DNA of 64,000 bases. Origin: JANNSX01 sp041397825 (GTDB lineage Bacteria > Pseudomonadota > Alphaproteobacteria > Rhizobiales > Hyphomicrobiaceae). Under the pieces are notes generated by a model that ran no database searches, was not told where the DNA came from, and worked only from the letters and a program-made list of their open reading frames with translations. Position numbers and translations under genes: made by a program. Position 1 is the first letter of the stretch; each line of letters opens with the position of its first letter. The stretch covers positions 1 to 64,000 of the forward strand of contig JAWKVX010000002.1 in NCBI GenBank assembly GCA_041397825.1, read 5' to 3'. Below are positions 25,288-33,596 of this stretch, one piece after another.

Positions 25288-27021
25288 ATGAGCGCGAACC
25301 AAGCCAGCACGTCAAGCGAGATGAATCCGAGCCGCGAAGATTTCGCGGCCCTGTTGGACGAGTCCTTCCAGACCGACAATCTGCAGGAAGGCATGGTCGT
25401 CAAGGGCACCATCGTTGCTATCGAAAAGGACCTGGCGCTGATCGACGTCGGTCTCAAGATGGAAGGGCGGGTGCCGCTGAAGGAATTCCAGACTGCGGCC
25501 AAGAATGGCGACCTCAAGGTCGGCGATACGGTCGAGGTCTATCTGGAGCGCGTCGAGAATGCGCTCGGTGAGGCCGTGCTCTCGCGCGACAAGGCGCGTC
25601 GCGAGGAGAGCTGGGTTCGCCTCGAGGAGAAATTCAACGCCGGCGAGAAGGTGCAGGGCGTCATCTTCAACAAGGTCAAGGGCGGCTTCACCGTCGATCT
25701 CGACGGCGCCGTTGCCTTCCTGCCGGGCAGCCAGGTCGACATCCGTCCGATCCGCGACATCGGTCCGCTGATGCACCAGCCGCAACCGTTCCAGATCCTG
25801 AAGATGGATCGTCGGCGCGGCAACATCGTCGTCTCCCGCCGCTCGGTGCTCGAGGAGACGCGCGCTGAGCAGCGTTCCGAGATCGTGGCCAAGCTCGAGG
25901 AAGGTCAGGTCATCGACGGCGTCGTCAAGAACATCACCGACTACGGCGCGTTCATCGACTTGGGTGGCATCGACGGCCTGCTCCACGTCACCGACATGGC
26001 ATGGCGTCGCGTGAGCCATCCGAGCGAGATCGTCAATGTCGGCGATACGGTCAAGGTTCAGATCATCCGTATCAATCCGGAGACGCAGCGCATCAGCCTC
26101 GGCATGAAGCAGCTCGAGGCCGATCCGTGGGCCGGCATTGCCGCGAAGTACCCGGTCGGTGCCCGGTTCAACGGCAAGGTCACGAACATTGCCGACTACG
26201 GCGCCTTCGTCGAGCTCGAGCCGGGGGTCGAGGGATTGATCCACGTCTCCGAGATGAGCTGGACCAAGAAGAACGTTCACCCCGGCAAGATCGTCTCGAC
26301 CAGTCAGGAGGTCGAGGTGCAGGTGCTCGAGGTCGATCCGCAGAAGCGCCGCATCTCGCTCGGCCTGAAGCAGACCCAGGCCAATCCCTGGGATGCCTTC
26401 CTCGCCGCCCATCCGAAGGGTTCGACGATCGAAGGGCAGGTCCGCAACATCACCGAGTTCGGCCTATTCATCGGCCTCTACACCGGCATCGACGGCAAGG
26501 TCCACCTCTCGGATCTGGCGTGGAACCAGCCCGGAGAGGAGGCCATCAAGGAGTTCAAGAAGGGCGACGACGTGAGGGCCATCGTGCTCGACGTCGACCC
26601 CGAGAAGGAGCGGATCAGCCTCGGCATCAAGCAGCTCGACGGCGATCCATTCGAGAGCGTGGCCGGCCTGAAGAAGGGTCAGACGGTGACCTGCGAAGTG
26701 ACCGCGGTTCAGGAGAACGGCATCGAGGTGAAGATCGCCGAGACCGACATGACGGCTTTCATCAAGCGGGGCGATCTCTCTCGCGACCGCTCTGAGCAGC
26801 GGCCGGAGCGGTTCGTCGTCGGCACCAAGGTGGATGCTGCCGTGACCCAGCTCGACCGGGCCTCGCGGCGCGTCAGCGTCTCCATCAAGGCGCTGGAGAT
26901 CGCCGAGGAGAAGGAGGCCGTCGCGCAATTCGGCTCGTCCGACTCGGGTGCCTCGCTCGGCGACATCCTGGGCGCGGCTCTGAAGAAGCGGAGCGGTGGC
27001 GAGGATGCCAAGCCCGAGTAG
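25288..27021 (+). CDS. rpsA: 30S ribosomal protein S1
   Basis: A 577-residue S1 with six S1/OB domains in tandem. The first is near residue 33 (GMVVKGTIVAIEKDLALIDV). Strong copies follow around 205 (VIDGVVKNITDYGAFIDLGG), 290 (FNGKVTNIADYGAFVELEPG) and 378 (IEGQVRNITEFGLFIGLYTG), with a weaker last one. It binds mRNA at the ribosome and aids initiation. The ATG at 25288 follows GAAGAGGAGA. The 212-base gap after cmk, with no gene, is consistent with an own promoter and an autoregulatory leader. A strong terminator follows. Confidence 0.97.
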   Translation: MSANQASTSSEMNPSREDFAALLDESFQTDNLQEGMVVKGTIVAIEKDLALIDVGLKMEGRVPLKEFQTAAKNGDLKVGDTVEVYLERVENALGEAVLSRDKARREESWVRLEEKFNAGEKVQGVIFNKVKGGFTVDLDGAVAFLPGSQVDIRPIRDIGPLMHQPQPFQILKMDRRRGNIVVSRRSVLEETRAEQRSEIVAKLEEGQVIDGVVKNITDYGAFIDLGGIDGLLHVTDMAWRRVSHPSEIVNVGDTVKVQIIRINPETQRISLGMKQLEADPWAGIAAKYPVGARFNGKVTNIADYGAFVELEPGVEGLIHVSEMSWTKKNVHPGKIVSTSQEVEVQVLEVDPQKRRISLGLKQTQANPWDAFLAAHPKGSTIEGQVRNITEFGLFIGLYTGIDGKVHLSDLAWNQPGEEAIKEFKKGDDVRAIVLDVDPEKERISLGIKQLDGDPFESVAGLKKGQTVTCEVTAVQENGIEVKIAETDMTAFIKRGDLSRDRSEQRPERFVVGTKVDAAVTQLDRASRRVSVSIKALEIAEEKEAVAQFGSSDSGASLGDILGAALKKRSGGEDAKPE

Positions 27022-27058
27022 GCTTGGCCCGTTGCCACGGTCTGAACGGAACGAAAGG

Positions 27059-27086
27059 GACCCGCGCCTGTTGCGCGGGTCTTTTT
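27059..27086 (+). terminator. Rho-independent terminator after rpsA
   Basis: A perfect 9-bp stem GACCCGCGC / GCGCGGGTC with loop CTGTT followed directly by TTTTT, 37 bases after the rpsA stop. It is the best terminator in the window. Confidence 0.93.
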
Positions 27087-27129
27087 CGTTGGGCAAAGTC
27101 GGCATTCTGAGCCAAGTATGAGGTATGTC

Positions 27130-28095
27130 ATGAGTTTCGAGCTCGACAAGGCCCTCGAGCGGCGGCGTCTAAGGCGGCGGCTATCGTTCTGGCGGATCGG
27201 TGCCATCACCCTGGGTCTGGTTGCCGCGCTCGTACTCGTGGCGCGTTCGGCCGGTGACGGCTACGGCCGCTCGGCGGAGATCGCCCGCGTCTCGATCGAT
27301 GGCCTGATTACCGACGACCGAGCACAACTCGAGCTGCTCAAGACGCTCGGGGACAGCGATCGGGTGAAGGCCGTTATTCTCGCCGTCAACAGCCCAGGCG
27401 GAACCACCACGGGCGGGGAGGCCTTGTTCGAAGCCATCACGGAGCTCAAGGCCAAGAAACCGGTCGTGGCGGTCTGCGGCACCATCGCAACGTCGGCAGC
27501 CTACATGATCTCGCTGGCCAGTGACCGCATCTTCACCCGTGGCAACACGATCACGGGATCGGTCGGCGTGATCTTCCAGTTTCCCGAAGTCTCCGGGCTT
27601 CTCGACAAGCTCGGCGTCAAGATGCACGAGATCAAGAGCGGGCCGCTCAAGGCCAACCCATCGCCGTTCCAGCCCCTCGACGCGCCCGGCCAAGCCCTGG
27701 CAGAGGAGATGGTGATGGAGTCCCAGCAGTGGTTTCTGAAGCTTGTCGCCGAGCGGCGTGGCCTTGCCACCTCAACCGTGCCGGGCCTCGAAGACGGGCG
27801 CATCTACACCGGCCGGCAGGCTCTCACCCACCGGCTCATCGACGAGATCGGCGGCGAACGCGAGGCGATCGCCTGGCTGACGGCTGCGAAGGGTGTCGAA
27901 TCGGGGCTCGAGGTTGTCACCTGGAAGCCCAAATCCGGCGATGGATGGGACCTGTTCGGCGGCAAAACCAGCCTCCTCGATCGATTGGCCGCGCCGCTCG
28001 GTATCGACCTTGCCACCCAATTGGAGAAAAACCGTCTGATACAGTCGCTGCAACTTGACGGTTTATTGTCCCTCTGGCACGGTTCCCAGAATTAG
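27130..28095 (+). CDS. sppA: Signal peptide peptidase SppA-like serine protease
   Basis: A 321-residue short-form SppA (one protease unit, not the doubled 67-kDa E. coli form). One N-terminal membrane anchor (IGAITLGLVAALVLVA) precedes a ClpP-like fold. VKAVILAVNSPGGTTTGGEA is followed by CGTIATSAAYMISLASDRIF, which bears the nucleophilic Ser, and a conserved Lys lies in KMHEIKSGPLKANPSPF. It degrades cleaved signal peptides at the inner membrane. I chose ATG 27130 because GAGG lies six bases before it; ATG 27118 in frame is possible. It sits between rpsA and ihfB. Confidence 0.92.
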   Translation: MSFELDKALERRRLRRRLSFWRIGAITLGLVAALVLVARSAGDGYGRSAEIARVSIDGLITDDRAQLELLKTLGDSDRVKAVILAVNSPGGTTTGGEALFEAITELKAKKPVVAVCGTIATSAAYMISLASDRIFTRGNTITGSVGVIFQFPEVSGLLDKLGVKMHEIKSGPLKANPSPFQPLDAPGQALAEEMVMESQQWFLKLVAERRGLATSTVPGLEDGRIYTGRQALTHRLIDEIGGEREAIAWLTAAKGVESGLEVVTWKPKSGDGWDLFGGKTSLLDRLAAPLGIDLATQLEKNRLIQSLQLDGLLSLWHGSQN

Positions 28096-28132
28096 CATGG
28101 CATTACAAGCACATCGCTAGGGAGCGGCGGGG

Positions 28133-28507
28133 ATGATAAAGTCGGAGTTGATCCAGAAGCTCGCGTACGACCATCCGCATCTGTTTCACAAAGACGTCGA
28201 GCGGATCGTCAATGTCGTGTTCGACGAGATTATCAGCGCCATGGCGCGCGGCGACCGGGTCGAGCTGAGGGGTTTCGGCGCGTTCTCGGTCAAACACCGG
28301 GCGCCCCGCACCGCCCGCAACCCGCGGACCGGAAAGCCTGTCTCCGTCAATGAGAAGTTCGTGCCCTTCTTCAAGACCGGCAAGGATCTGAGAGAGCGGC
28401 TGAACCGCACGGGGCCGGCGCCAGTGGCCGAGCCAAAGCCCGCTCCCGCCAAGCGGGCCGGTGGTCGGCGGCGTGCTGCCGAGGCGACCGCCCAGCGCTC
28501 GAGATGA
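28133..28507 (+). CDS. ihfB: Integration host factor subunit beta
   Basis: A 124-residue DNABII protein that, as heterodimer with IhfA, bends DNA. MIKSELIQKLAYDHPHLFHK starts the helical dimerisation part. GDRVELRGFGAFSVKHRAPR and RNPRTGKPVSVNEKFVPFFK form the beta arm with the intercalating Pro. IhfB is usually about 94-100 residues; here a further ~28 residues rich in Ala, Pro, Lys and Arg follow (VAEPKPAPAKRAGGRRRAAE), a basic tail resembling the extended HU/IHF seen in several alphaproteobacteria. It precedes the lapA-domain gene by 11 bases. Confidence 0.93.
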   Translation: MIKSELIQKLAYDHPHLFHKDVERIVNVVFDEIISAMARGDRVELRGFGAFSVKHRAPRTARNPRTGKPVSVNEKFVPFFKTGKDLRERLNRTGPAPVAEPKPAPAKRAGGRRRAAEATAQRSR

Positions 28508-28518
28508 GAGAGTAGGTC

Positions 28519-28863
28519 GTGCGCAAGTTCCTTTGGCTCCTGCTGGCGTTTGTTACGGCGCTGATCGTGGTGCCGTTCGGCCTCGCCAATCGATTGCCTG
28601 TCGCCGTATCGCTCGACCCGTTCGGGCGTGCCAGCGCCGGGCTTACATTCGAAGCGCCGCTTTCGCTCGTCCTGTTCCTGGTCTTCATGGCTGGACTCCT
28701 GCTCGGTGGCCTTGCCATGTGGCTGTCGCAGAGCAAATGGCGCCGAACCGCGCGTGTCCGCACTCGCGAGGCCTTTCGATGGCGGTCTGAAGCGACACGT
28801 CTTACCCGTGAGCGCGATTCAGGCGCCGAGAAGGCCATCAGCTCGGGTCGCCGGGCGGCGTGA
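28519..28863 (+). CDS. LapA (DUF1049) domain membrane protein
   Basis: A 114-residue inner-membrane protein with two membrane segments (FLWLLLAFVTALIVVPFGLA and LVLFLVFMAGLLLGGLAMWL) separated by a short loop, then a basic cytoplasmic tail. This is the LapA layout (lipopolysaccharide assembly protein A domain), linked in E. coli to control of LPS synthesis with LapB; no lapB is seen here. Start: GTG 28519 after the weak site GTAGG. It stands between ihfB and trpF, its normal alphaproteobacterial place. Confidence 0.85.
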   Translation: MRKFLWLLLAFVTALIVVPFGLANRLPVAVSLDPFGRASAGLTFEAPLSLVLFLVFMAGLLLGGLAMWLSQSKWRRTARVRTREAFRWRSEATRLTRERDSGAEKAISSGRRAA

Positions 28864-28942
28864 CCGTCCCGATCCGCGCAGGCAAGGCAGGGCCGATCGG
28901 CCTGGATGAGCTTCGCCGTATGACCATCGATCCGTTGTGCTT

Positions 28943-30844
28943 ATGCCCATAGCCGTCAAAATCTGCGGTCTGAAAACCGAAGCGGCGGTGCGGGCCGCGC
29001 TGCAGGCCCAAGCCGACTATGTCGGGCTCAACTTCTTTCCCAACACTCCACGCTATGTCGATGTCGCGACGGCGGCGCGACTTGCCGCCATCATCCGTGG
29101 GCGCGCCAAGATCGTCGCTCTCGCGGTCGATCCGGACGACCGCCTGATCGATGCCATCGCCTCCGAGGTGGCGCCCGACCTCATTCAGCTGCACGGCAAG
29201 GAAACGCCGGAACGGGTTGCCGCAATCCGAGACCGGACAGGCGTTCCCGTCATGAAGGCCATCTCCGTCAGAACAGCAACCGATGCCGCCCGCGCGCTCG
29301 CCTATCGGGGCGCCGCCGATCTCATTCTCTTCGACGCCAAGCCCCCGGAGGACCGGGCGGGCGCCATGCCTGGCGGCAACGGTATCGCTTTCGACTGGCA
29401 GGCGCTGCTTGGCGTCAAGGACAAGGTCCGCTACATGCTGTCGGGCGGTTTGACGACGGAGAACGTAGCCGAGGCCATCCGGCTGACCGGCGCGACCATG
29501 GTCGACGTCTCCTCCGGAGTCGAGACGGCACCGGGCGAGAAAGATCCCGAGAAGATCAGGCGTTTCATCGTCGCTGCGAAATCGGCCGCGATGCAGTCCA
29601 GCGAAAGGGGCGACGATATGGCGACAGCCCAGACCATTGCCAACACGATGCGGTCCGGGCCCGACGACAAGGGCTTCTTCGGCCTGTTCGGCGGCCGCTT
29701 CGTCGCCGAGACGCTGATGCCGCTGATCCTGGATCTCGAGAAGGCCTACGACGACGCCAAGCGCGATCCAGCGTTCGCCAAGGAGCTCGGCGACCTGCAA
29801 ACGCACTATACGGGCCGGCCGAGCCCGCTCTATCTCGCCGAGCGGTTGACCGAGCATCTGGGCGGCGCGAAGATTTACTTCAAGCGTGATGAGCTCAATC
29901 ACACCGGCAGCCACAAGATCAACAATTGCCTCGGCCAGATCCTGCTGGCCCGGCGAATGGGCAAGAAGCGGATCATTGCCGAGACCGGCGCCGGCCAGCA
30001 TGGTGTCGCTGTGGCGACGGTGGCAGCCAAGTTCAATCTTCCCTGCGTCGTCTATATGGGCGCCACCGATATCGAGCGGCAGTCACCGAATGTTGTTCGT
30101 ATGCATCTCCTGGGCGCCGAGGTCCGACCCGCGACCTCGGGAAGCGCCACCTTGAAGGACGCCATGAACGAGGCGCTCCGCGACTGGGTCGCCAATGTCG
30201 AGGACACCTACTACATCATCGGCACGGTGGCCGGCCCGCATCCCTATCCGGCGATGGTACGGGATTTTCAGTCGGTCATCGGCAACGAGGTGCGCGAGCA
30301 GATGTTGGCCGCGGAAGGGCGCCTGCCGGACGCGCTCGTCGCCTGCATCGGCGGCGGCTCGAATGCGATGGGTCTTTTCCATCCGTTCCTGGATGACAGG
30401 CACGTCGAGATCTACGGCGTGGAAGCCGGCGGACACGGGCTCGAGGTGCCGAACGGACATGCGGCCTCCATGAATGGCGGACGGCCGGGTGTGCTGCACG
30501 GCAACCGGACGTATCTCTTGCAGGACGACGACGGGCAGATCCTCGAGGGACATTCGATCTCAGCAGGCCTCGACTATCCAGGCGTCGGGCCGGAGCATTC
30601 CTGGCTGAAAGATTCCGGCCGCGTCACCTACGTCTCGGCGACGGACAAGGAGGCACTCGATGCCTTCCAACTCTGCGCCCGGCTGGAGGGCATCATTCCT
30701 GCGCTCGAGCCTGCCCATGCGCTCGCCTATGTACGGACGCTCGCGCCGAAGCTCGCGAAAGACAAGCTCCTCGTCATGAACATGTGCGGGCGTGGCGACA
30801 AGGACGTGTTCTCGGTAGCGAAGCATCTGGGGATGAAGATCTGA
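28943..30844 (+). CDS. trpF-trpB: Fused phosphoribosylanthranilate isomerase / tryptophan synthase beta chain
   Basis: A single 633-residue frame with no stop between two tryptophan enzymes. Residues 1-215 are TrpF: VKICGLK with the catalytic Cys, LIQLHGKETPE, LFDAKPP with the catalytic Asp, and MLSGGLTTENV. A ~10-residue linker leads to Met 226 (base 29618), where TrpB begins. TrpB shows FGLFGGRFVAETLMPLI, HTGSHKINN with the PLP Lys, ETGAGQHGVAVATVAA, the phosphate loop CIGGGSNAMG, and EGHSISAGLDYPGVGPEHS. Both active sites look complete. GAAAGGGG seven bases before ATG 29618 means TrpB could also be made separately. I start at ATG 28943 rather than GTG 28937. Normally these are two adjacent genes followed by trpA; trpA is missing here. 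Confidence 0.9.
   Translation: MPIAVKICGLKTEAAVRAALQAQADYVGLNFFPNTPRYVDVATAARLAAIIRGRAKIVALAVDPDDRLIDAIASEVAPDLIQLHGKETPERVAAIRDRTGVPVMKAISVRTATDAARALAYRGAADLILFDAKPPEDRAGAMPGGNGIAFDWQALLGVKDKVRYMLSGGLTTENVAEAIRLTGATMVDVSSGVETAPGEKDPEKIRRFIVAAKSAAMQSSERGDDMATAQTIANTMRSGPDDKGFFGLFGGRFVAETLMPLILDLEKAYDDAKRDPAFAKELGDLQTHYTGRPSPLYLAERLTEHLGGAKIYFKRDELNHTGSHKINNCLGQILLARRMGKKRIIAETGAGQHGVAVATVAAKFNLPCVVYMGATDIERQSPNVVRMHLLGAEVRPATSGSATLKDAMNEALRDWVANVEDTYYIIGTVAGPHPYPAMVRDFQSVIGNEVREQMLAAEGRLPDALVACIGGGSNAMGLFHPFLDDRHVEIYGVEAGGHGLEVPNGHAASMNGGRPGVLHGNRTYLLQDDDGQILEGHSISAGLDYPGVGPEHSWLKDSGRVTYVSATDKEALDAFQLCARLEGIIPALEPAHALAYVRTLAPKLAKDKLLVMNMCGRGDKDVFSVAKHLGMKI
29603..29620 (+). promoter_or_regulatory. 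Internal ribosome-binding site and start for TrpB
   Basis: GAAAGGGG (29603-29610), seven bases, then ATG at 29618 in the same frame as the fused gene. The peptide from this Met (MATAQTIANTMRSGPDDKG) looks like a normal free TrpB N-terminus, suggesting the old trpB start has been kept. Confidence 0.55.
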
Positions 30845-30928
30845 AACGGCAGCGGCTCGTCGCCGACTTGCATCGGCGTCTGCGAAACCGGTCGTGCGTG
30901 GCCGTTCACTCTGAGACTCCCAGATGGC

Positions 30929-31969
30929 CTATAGGCCACCGGCCTGCATCGCATCCATCAATACGAAGTCCTTTCCGGTCCTTGTATCGGGGCGGGCCGG
31001 AAGTTCAGTCGTGATCAGGACCATGCCCGGGTGCATGCGATGTTGAATCTGCGCGAGCACGGCCTTGTCGACCTTGATCCGCTGCAACACCGATCCGTCT
31101 GCCGGACTCATGTCGGCACTGTCGTCGCTGTGGCGCCGTGCAACATCGTCGGTATGACTCATGGCCTGCCAGGCAAACCCATGTCCCGTCCGCTTGCTCT
31201 TGACCAGAATGAACACGTTGCGGCCGAGCGGCTCGCTGGGCCGTGCGATGGTTGCCGGTCCTTCGGCGACGATCTCCCCGTTCTCCATGACAATGGCCTT
31301 CGCATCGTGCTGACTGACGAGCACGACCGTCGATCTCGGCTCGTCATCGATTTCGGCCTCCCAGGGGTTGGCGCGGCTCTCAACAGTGTTGCGAACCGTC
31401 TTCAGCTCCTTCTGGGCACCGGATGCCAGGATCAATCCGGGATGTGTCACCTCTTTGGGGTCGGAATAACTGCCCGCGATGATGACTGGCGTGCCGACGT
31501 GAGTAACGGAGAACAGTAACTCCGAGAACTTCATCGGCAGACGCACGCAACCATGCGAAGCCGGATAGCCCGGGAGATTGCCGGCATGCAGTGCGACCCC
31601 ACTCCAGGTCAGCCGATTCATGTTCGGCATCGGTGCATTGTTGTAGGTCGACGAGTGATGGTTCTTGTCCTTCTGTAGGATCGTGAAGACGCCAGTCGGC
31701 GTCTCGTGTCCCTTCTTGCCCGTCGAGCAGGTCGAGACGGCGATTCGTATGCCGTTCCGATAGACGTGCACGCGCTGATCGGGGATCGACACGATGATGG
31801 CAACGGGACCTACGGGTGAGCGCTCCGGGTGCCATGTGAACTCGCCAGGCCTCAGCGCCGCTACGTCCTTGACACGGGAGGCGGCATGCAGGCCATGTCG
31901 ACTGGCAGGGAGTGCCAGGGCAATGGCCGCCAGTCCCATTGTGACGGAGCGACGATCGAGTTTTGTCAT
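30929..31969 (-). CDS. L,D-transpeptidase (YkuD family)
   Basis: A 346-residue exported enzyme that makes 3-3 peptidoglycan cross-links or anchors proteins to the wall. The N-terminus MTKLDRRSVTMGLAAIALAL has a twin-Arg and a hydrophobic stretch, so Tat or Sec export is possible. The YkuD domain starts at about residue 50 (AIIVSIPDQRVHVYRNGIRI) and contains HAGNLPGYPASHGCVRLP with the catalytic His and Cys. The C-terminal ~150 residues are outside the core domain and not recognised. ATG at 31967-31969 has AAGGG upstream; the open frame to 32023 adds no signal-like sequence. It occupies the place where trpA is expected. Confidence 0.88.
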   Translation of the reverse strand: MTKLDRRSVTMGLAAIALALPASRHGLHAASRVKDVAALRPGEFTWHPERSPVGPVAIIVSIPDQRVHVYRNGIRIAVSTCSTGKKGHETPTGVFTILQKDKNHHSSTYNNAPMPNMNRLTWSGVALHAGNLPGYPASHGCVRLPMKFSELLFSVTHVGTPVIIAGSYSDPKEVTHPGLILASGAQKELKTVRNTVESRANPWEAEIDDEPRSTVVLVSQHDAKAIVMENGEIVAEGPATIARPSEPLGRNVFILVKSKRTGHGFAWQAMSHTDDVARRHSDDSADMSPADGSVLQRIKVDKAVLAQIQHRMHPGMVLITTELPARPDTRTGKDFVLMDAMQAGGL

Positions 31970-32321
31970 GCGGACCCTTGTTTCGTTGCCGGGACCCGGA
32001 GATTGACCTTGCCACGGCACCACGGTTCACGAACGGCAGCTCCTCGGGTGCGAGGCTGACAAATCCCATCCCACTTCTTGCGGACCTGTTTGATCTCTGT
32101 CGGCGTCCTGCGCATACCAATTCGTCTACGGATTTGACTATGTGCTTTGATGTATTTCAAGTCGAATGCAAATTCTCGAGAGATCGCATGGCGTGTCTTG
32201 TCCATAAACACCAGCCCATGTGGGGCCCCTCAAGGTATGCCGTCGGCGACGGTGCGAGTGGCGGTCGGCTGCGGCCGGCCAAGCCGGGCGGTCGTTCTAT
32301 CCACGGGGGGCGGTTCGAGAA
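31970..32321. other. Divergent intergenic region between L,D-transpeptidase and TetR genes
   Basis: About 350 bases without a convincing gene. It should contain the L,D-transpeptidase promoter on the minus strand; I see no clear boxes for it. The right end leads into the TetR promoter/operator annotated separately. Confidence 0.4.
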
Positions 32322-32350
32322 TTGACAACATACCAACTGGTTGGTATGTA
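32322..32350 (+). promoter_or_regulatory. Promoter and TetR-type operator of the tetR unit
   Basis: TTGACA at 32322-32327 and TATGTA at 32345-32350 form a -35/-10 pair with a 17-base spacer. Filling that spacer and the -10 is a perfect 10-bp inverted repeat, ACATACCAAC (32328-32337), two bases TG, GTTGGTATGT (32340-32349). A repressor here would block polymerase, so autorepression by the adjacent TetR protein is the natural reading. Confidence 0.85.
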
Positions 32351-32379
32351 AGAATATGATCGAACTAGGGACGTGCCGG

Positions 32380-32997
32380 ATGAAGCCAAAGCGAGCGGAT
32401 GCAAGGTCGAAAATTCTCGATGCGGCTCTTCAAATCGTGCGGGCCAAAGGCTATGCGGCAACGACCGTCGATGATCTCTGTGTCGCCGCCGGTGTCACCA
32501 AGGGCGCGTTCTTTCATCATTTCAAGAGCAAGGAGGACCTGGGCGTCGCAGCAGCGGAACACTGGTCCGCGATGACGGGGAAGGTGTTTGCCCGCGCCCC
32601 CTACCACCAGCAGACAGATCCTCTGGGGCGCGTGCTCGCCTATCTCGATTTCCGCAAGCAGCTCCTGAAGGGCGACGTCGCCGAATTTACCTGCCTCGCC
32701 GGCACGATGGTGCAGGAGGCGTTCAAGTCGAGCCCCGCGATCCGCGCGGCGTGTGCGGCCTCGATCTGCGGCCATGCCGCGACACTCGAAGCGGACATCA
32801 AGGCGGCCATGGAAGCGCATGATCTCAGGCCGACCTGGTCCGCCAGAAGCCTGGCCCTGCATACTCAGGCGGTGCTGCAAGGGGCGTTCATTCTGGCCAA
32901 GGCTGAAGGCGGACCGAAGATCGCCACAGAAAGCGTCGATCATCTCAAGCGCTATATCGAGCTGCTGTTCAACAGCACCGGCAAGAAGGGCGAATAG
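32380..32997 (+). CDS. TetR/AcrR family transcriptional regulator
   Basis: A 205-residue TetR-family repressor. The N-terminal helix-turn-helix reads RSKILDAALQIVRAKGYAAT, then TVDDLCVAAGVTKGAFFHHF with the recognition helix, and KSKEDLG. The C-terminal ligand/dimer domain resembles TetR_C members of the AcuR/YxaF type. The start at ATG 32380 has AGGGA eight bases upstream; ATG 32356 lies at the predicted transcription start and is unlikely. A perfect palindrome covers its own promoter. It is followed after one base by the VOC gene and then the YCII-AHSA1 gene, which are probably its targets. The inducer is unknown. Confidence 0.92.
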   Translation: MKPKRADARSKILDAALQIVRAKGYAATTVDDLCVAAGVTKGAFFHHFKSKEDLGVAAAEHWSAMTGKVFARAPYHQQTDPLGRVLAYLDFRKQLLKGDVAEFTCLAGTMVQEAFKSSPAIRAACAASICGHAATLEADIKAAMEAHDLRPTWSARSLALHTQAVLQGAFILAKAEGGPKIATESVDHLKRYIELLFNSTGKKGE

Positions 32998-32998
32998 G

Positions 32999-33484
32999 AT
33001 GGCATCGTCACCCAAGGTCCGAACCTGCATATGGTTCGAGAAGGATGCGATCGAGGCCGCCAGGCTGTATGTGTCGCTGCTTCCCGACTCGCGCATCGAG
33101 AACGCGGCGGCTGTCGAGCACATGCTCACGGGAGAAGCCGACGGCGTTCGTATCATCGATATCGTCCTCGCCGGAACGCCTTATCAGCTTCTACAGGCTG
33201 GACCGTATCAGCAGTTGACCGAAATGATGTCGATTGCCGTGACGACGGACGACCAGGACGAGACGGACAGGCTATGGGAGGCACTCACTGCCAATGGCGG
33301 GGCACCGGTGCAATGCGGCTGGCTCAAGGATCGCTGGGGCGTGGCCTGGCAGATCGTGCCGAGGCGCTTCGTCGAGCTGGCTGCCAGCGGCGACCGGGCG
33401 AAAGTCCATGCCATGCTCGCCGCGATGATGGGCATGCAAAAACTCGATATCGGGGCGCTCGAGGCAGCCTACGAGAGTGCATGA
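32999..33484 (+). CDS. VOC family protein (PhnB/3-demethylubiquinone methyltransferase-like)
   Basis: A 161-residue vicinal-oxygen-chelate fold protein of the PhnB-like type. VRTCIWFEKDAIEAARLYVS at the N-terminus, GTPYQLLQAGPYQQLTEMMS and CGWLKDRWGVAWQIVPRRF at the C-terminal strand are characteristic. The usual FNxA sequence in the third position is here LLQAG. Function of this subgroup is not established. ATG 32999 overlaps the intergenic base after the TetR stop and uses GAAGGGCGAATAGG, so it is coupled to tetR. Confidence 0.85.
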   Translation: MASSPKVRTCIWFEKDAIEAARLYVSLLPDSRIENAAAVEHMLTGEADGVRIIDIVLAGTPYQLLQAGPYQQLTEMMSIAVTTDDQDETDRLWEALTANGGAPVQCGWLKDRWGVAWQIVPRRFVELAASGDRAKVHAMLAAMMGMQKLDIGALEAAYESA

Positions 33485-33596
33485 AGGAACGACGGCCGTC
33501 ATCAGCGTTGTCGAGGCGACCGGCGTGCGCGGGCGGACGATGCGTTCCGGGGATCGGACGTGCAGTGTTGGTTGGATCCAAAGTGGAGATGCCATT

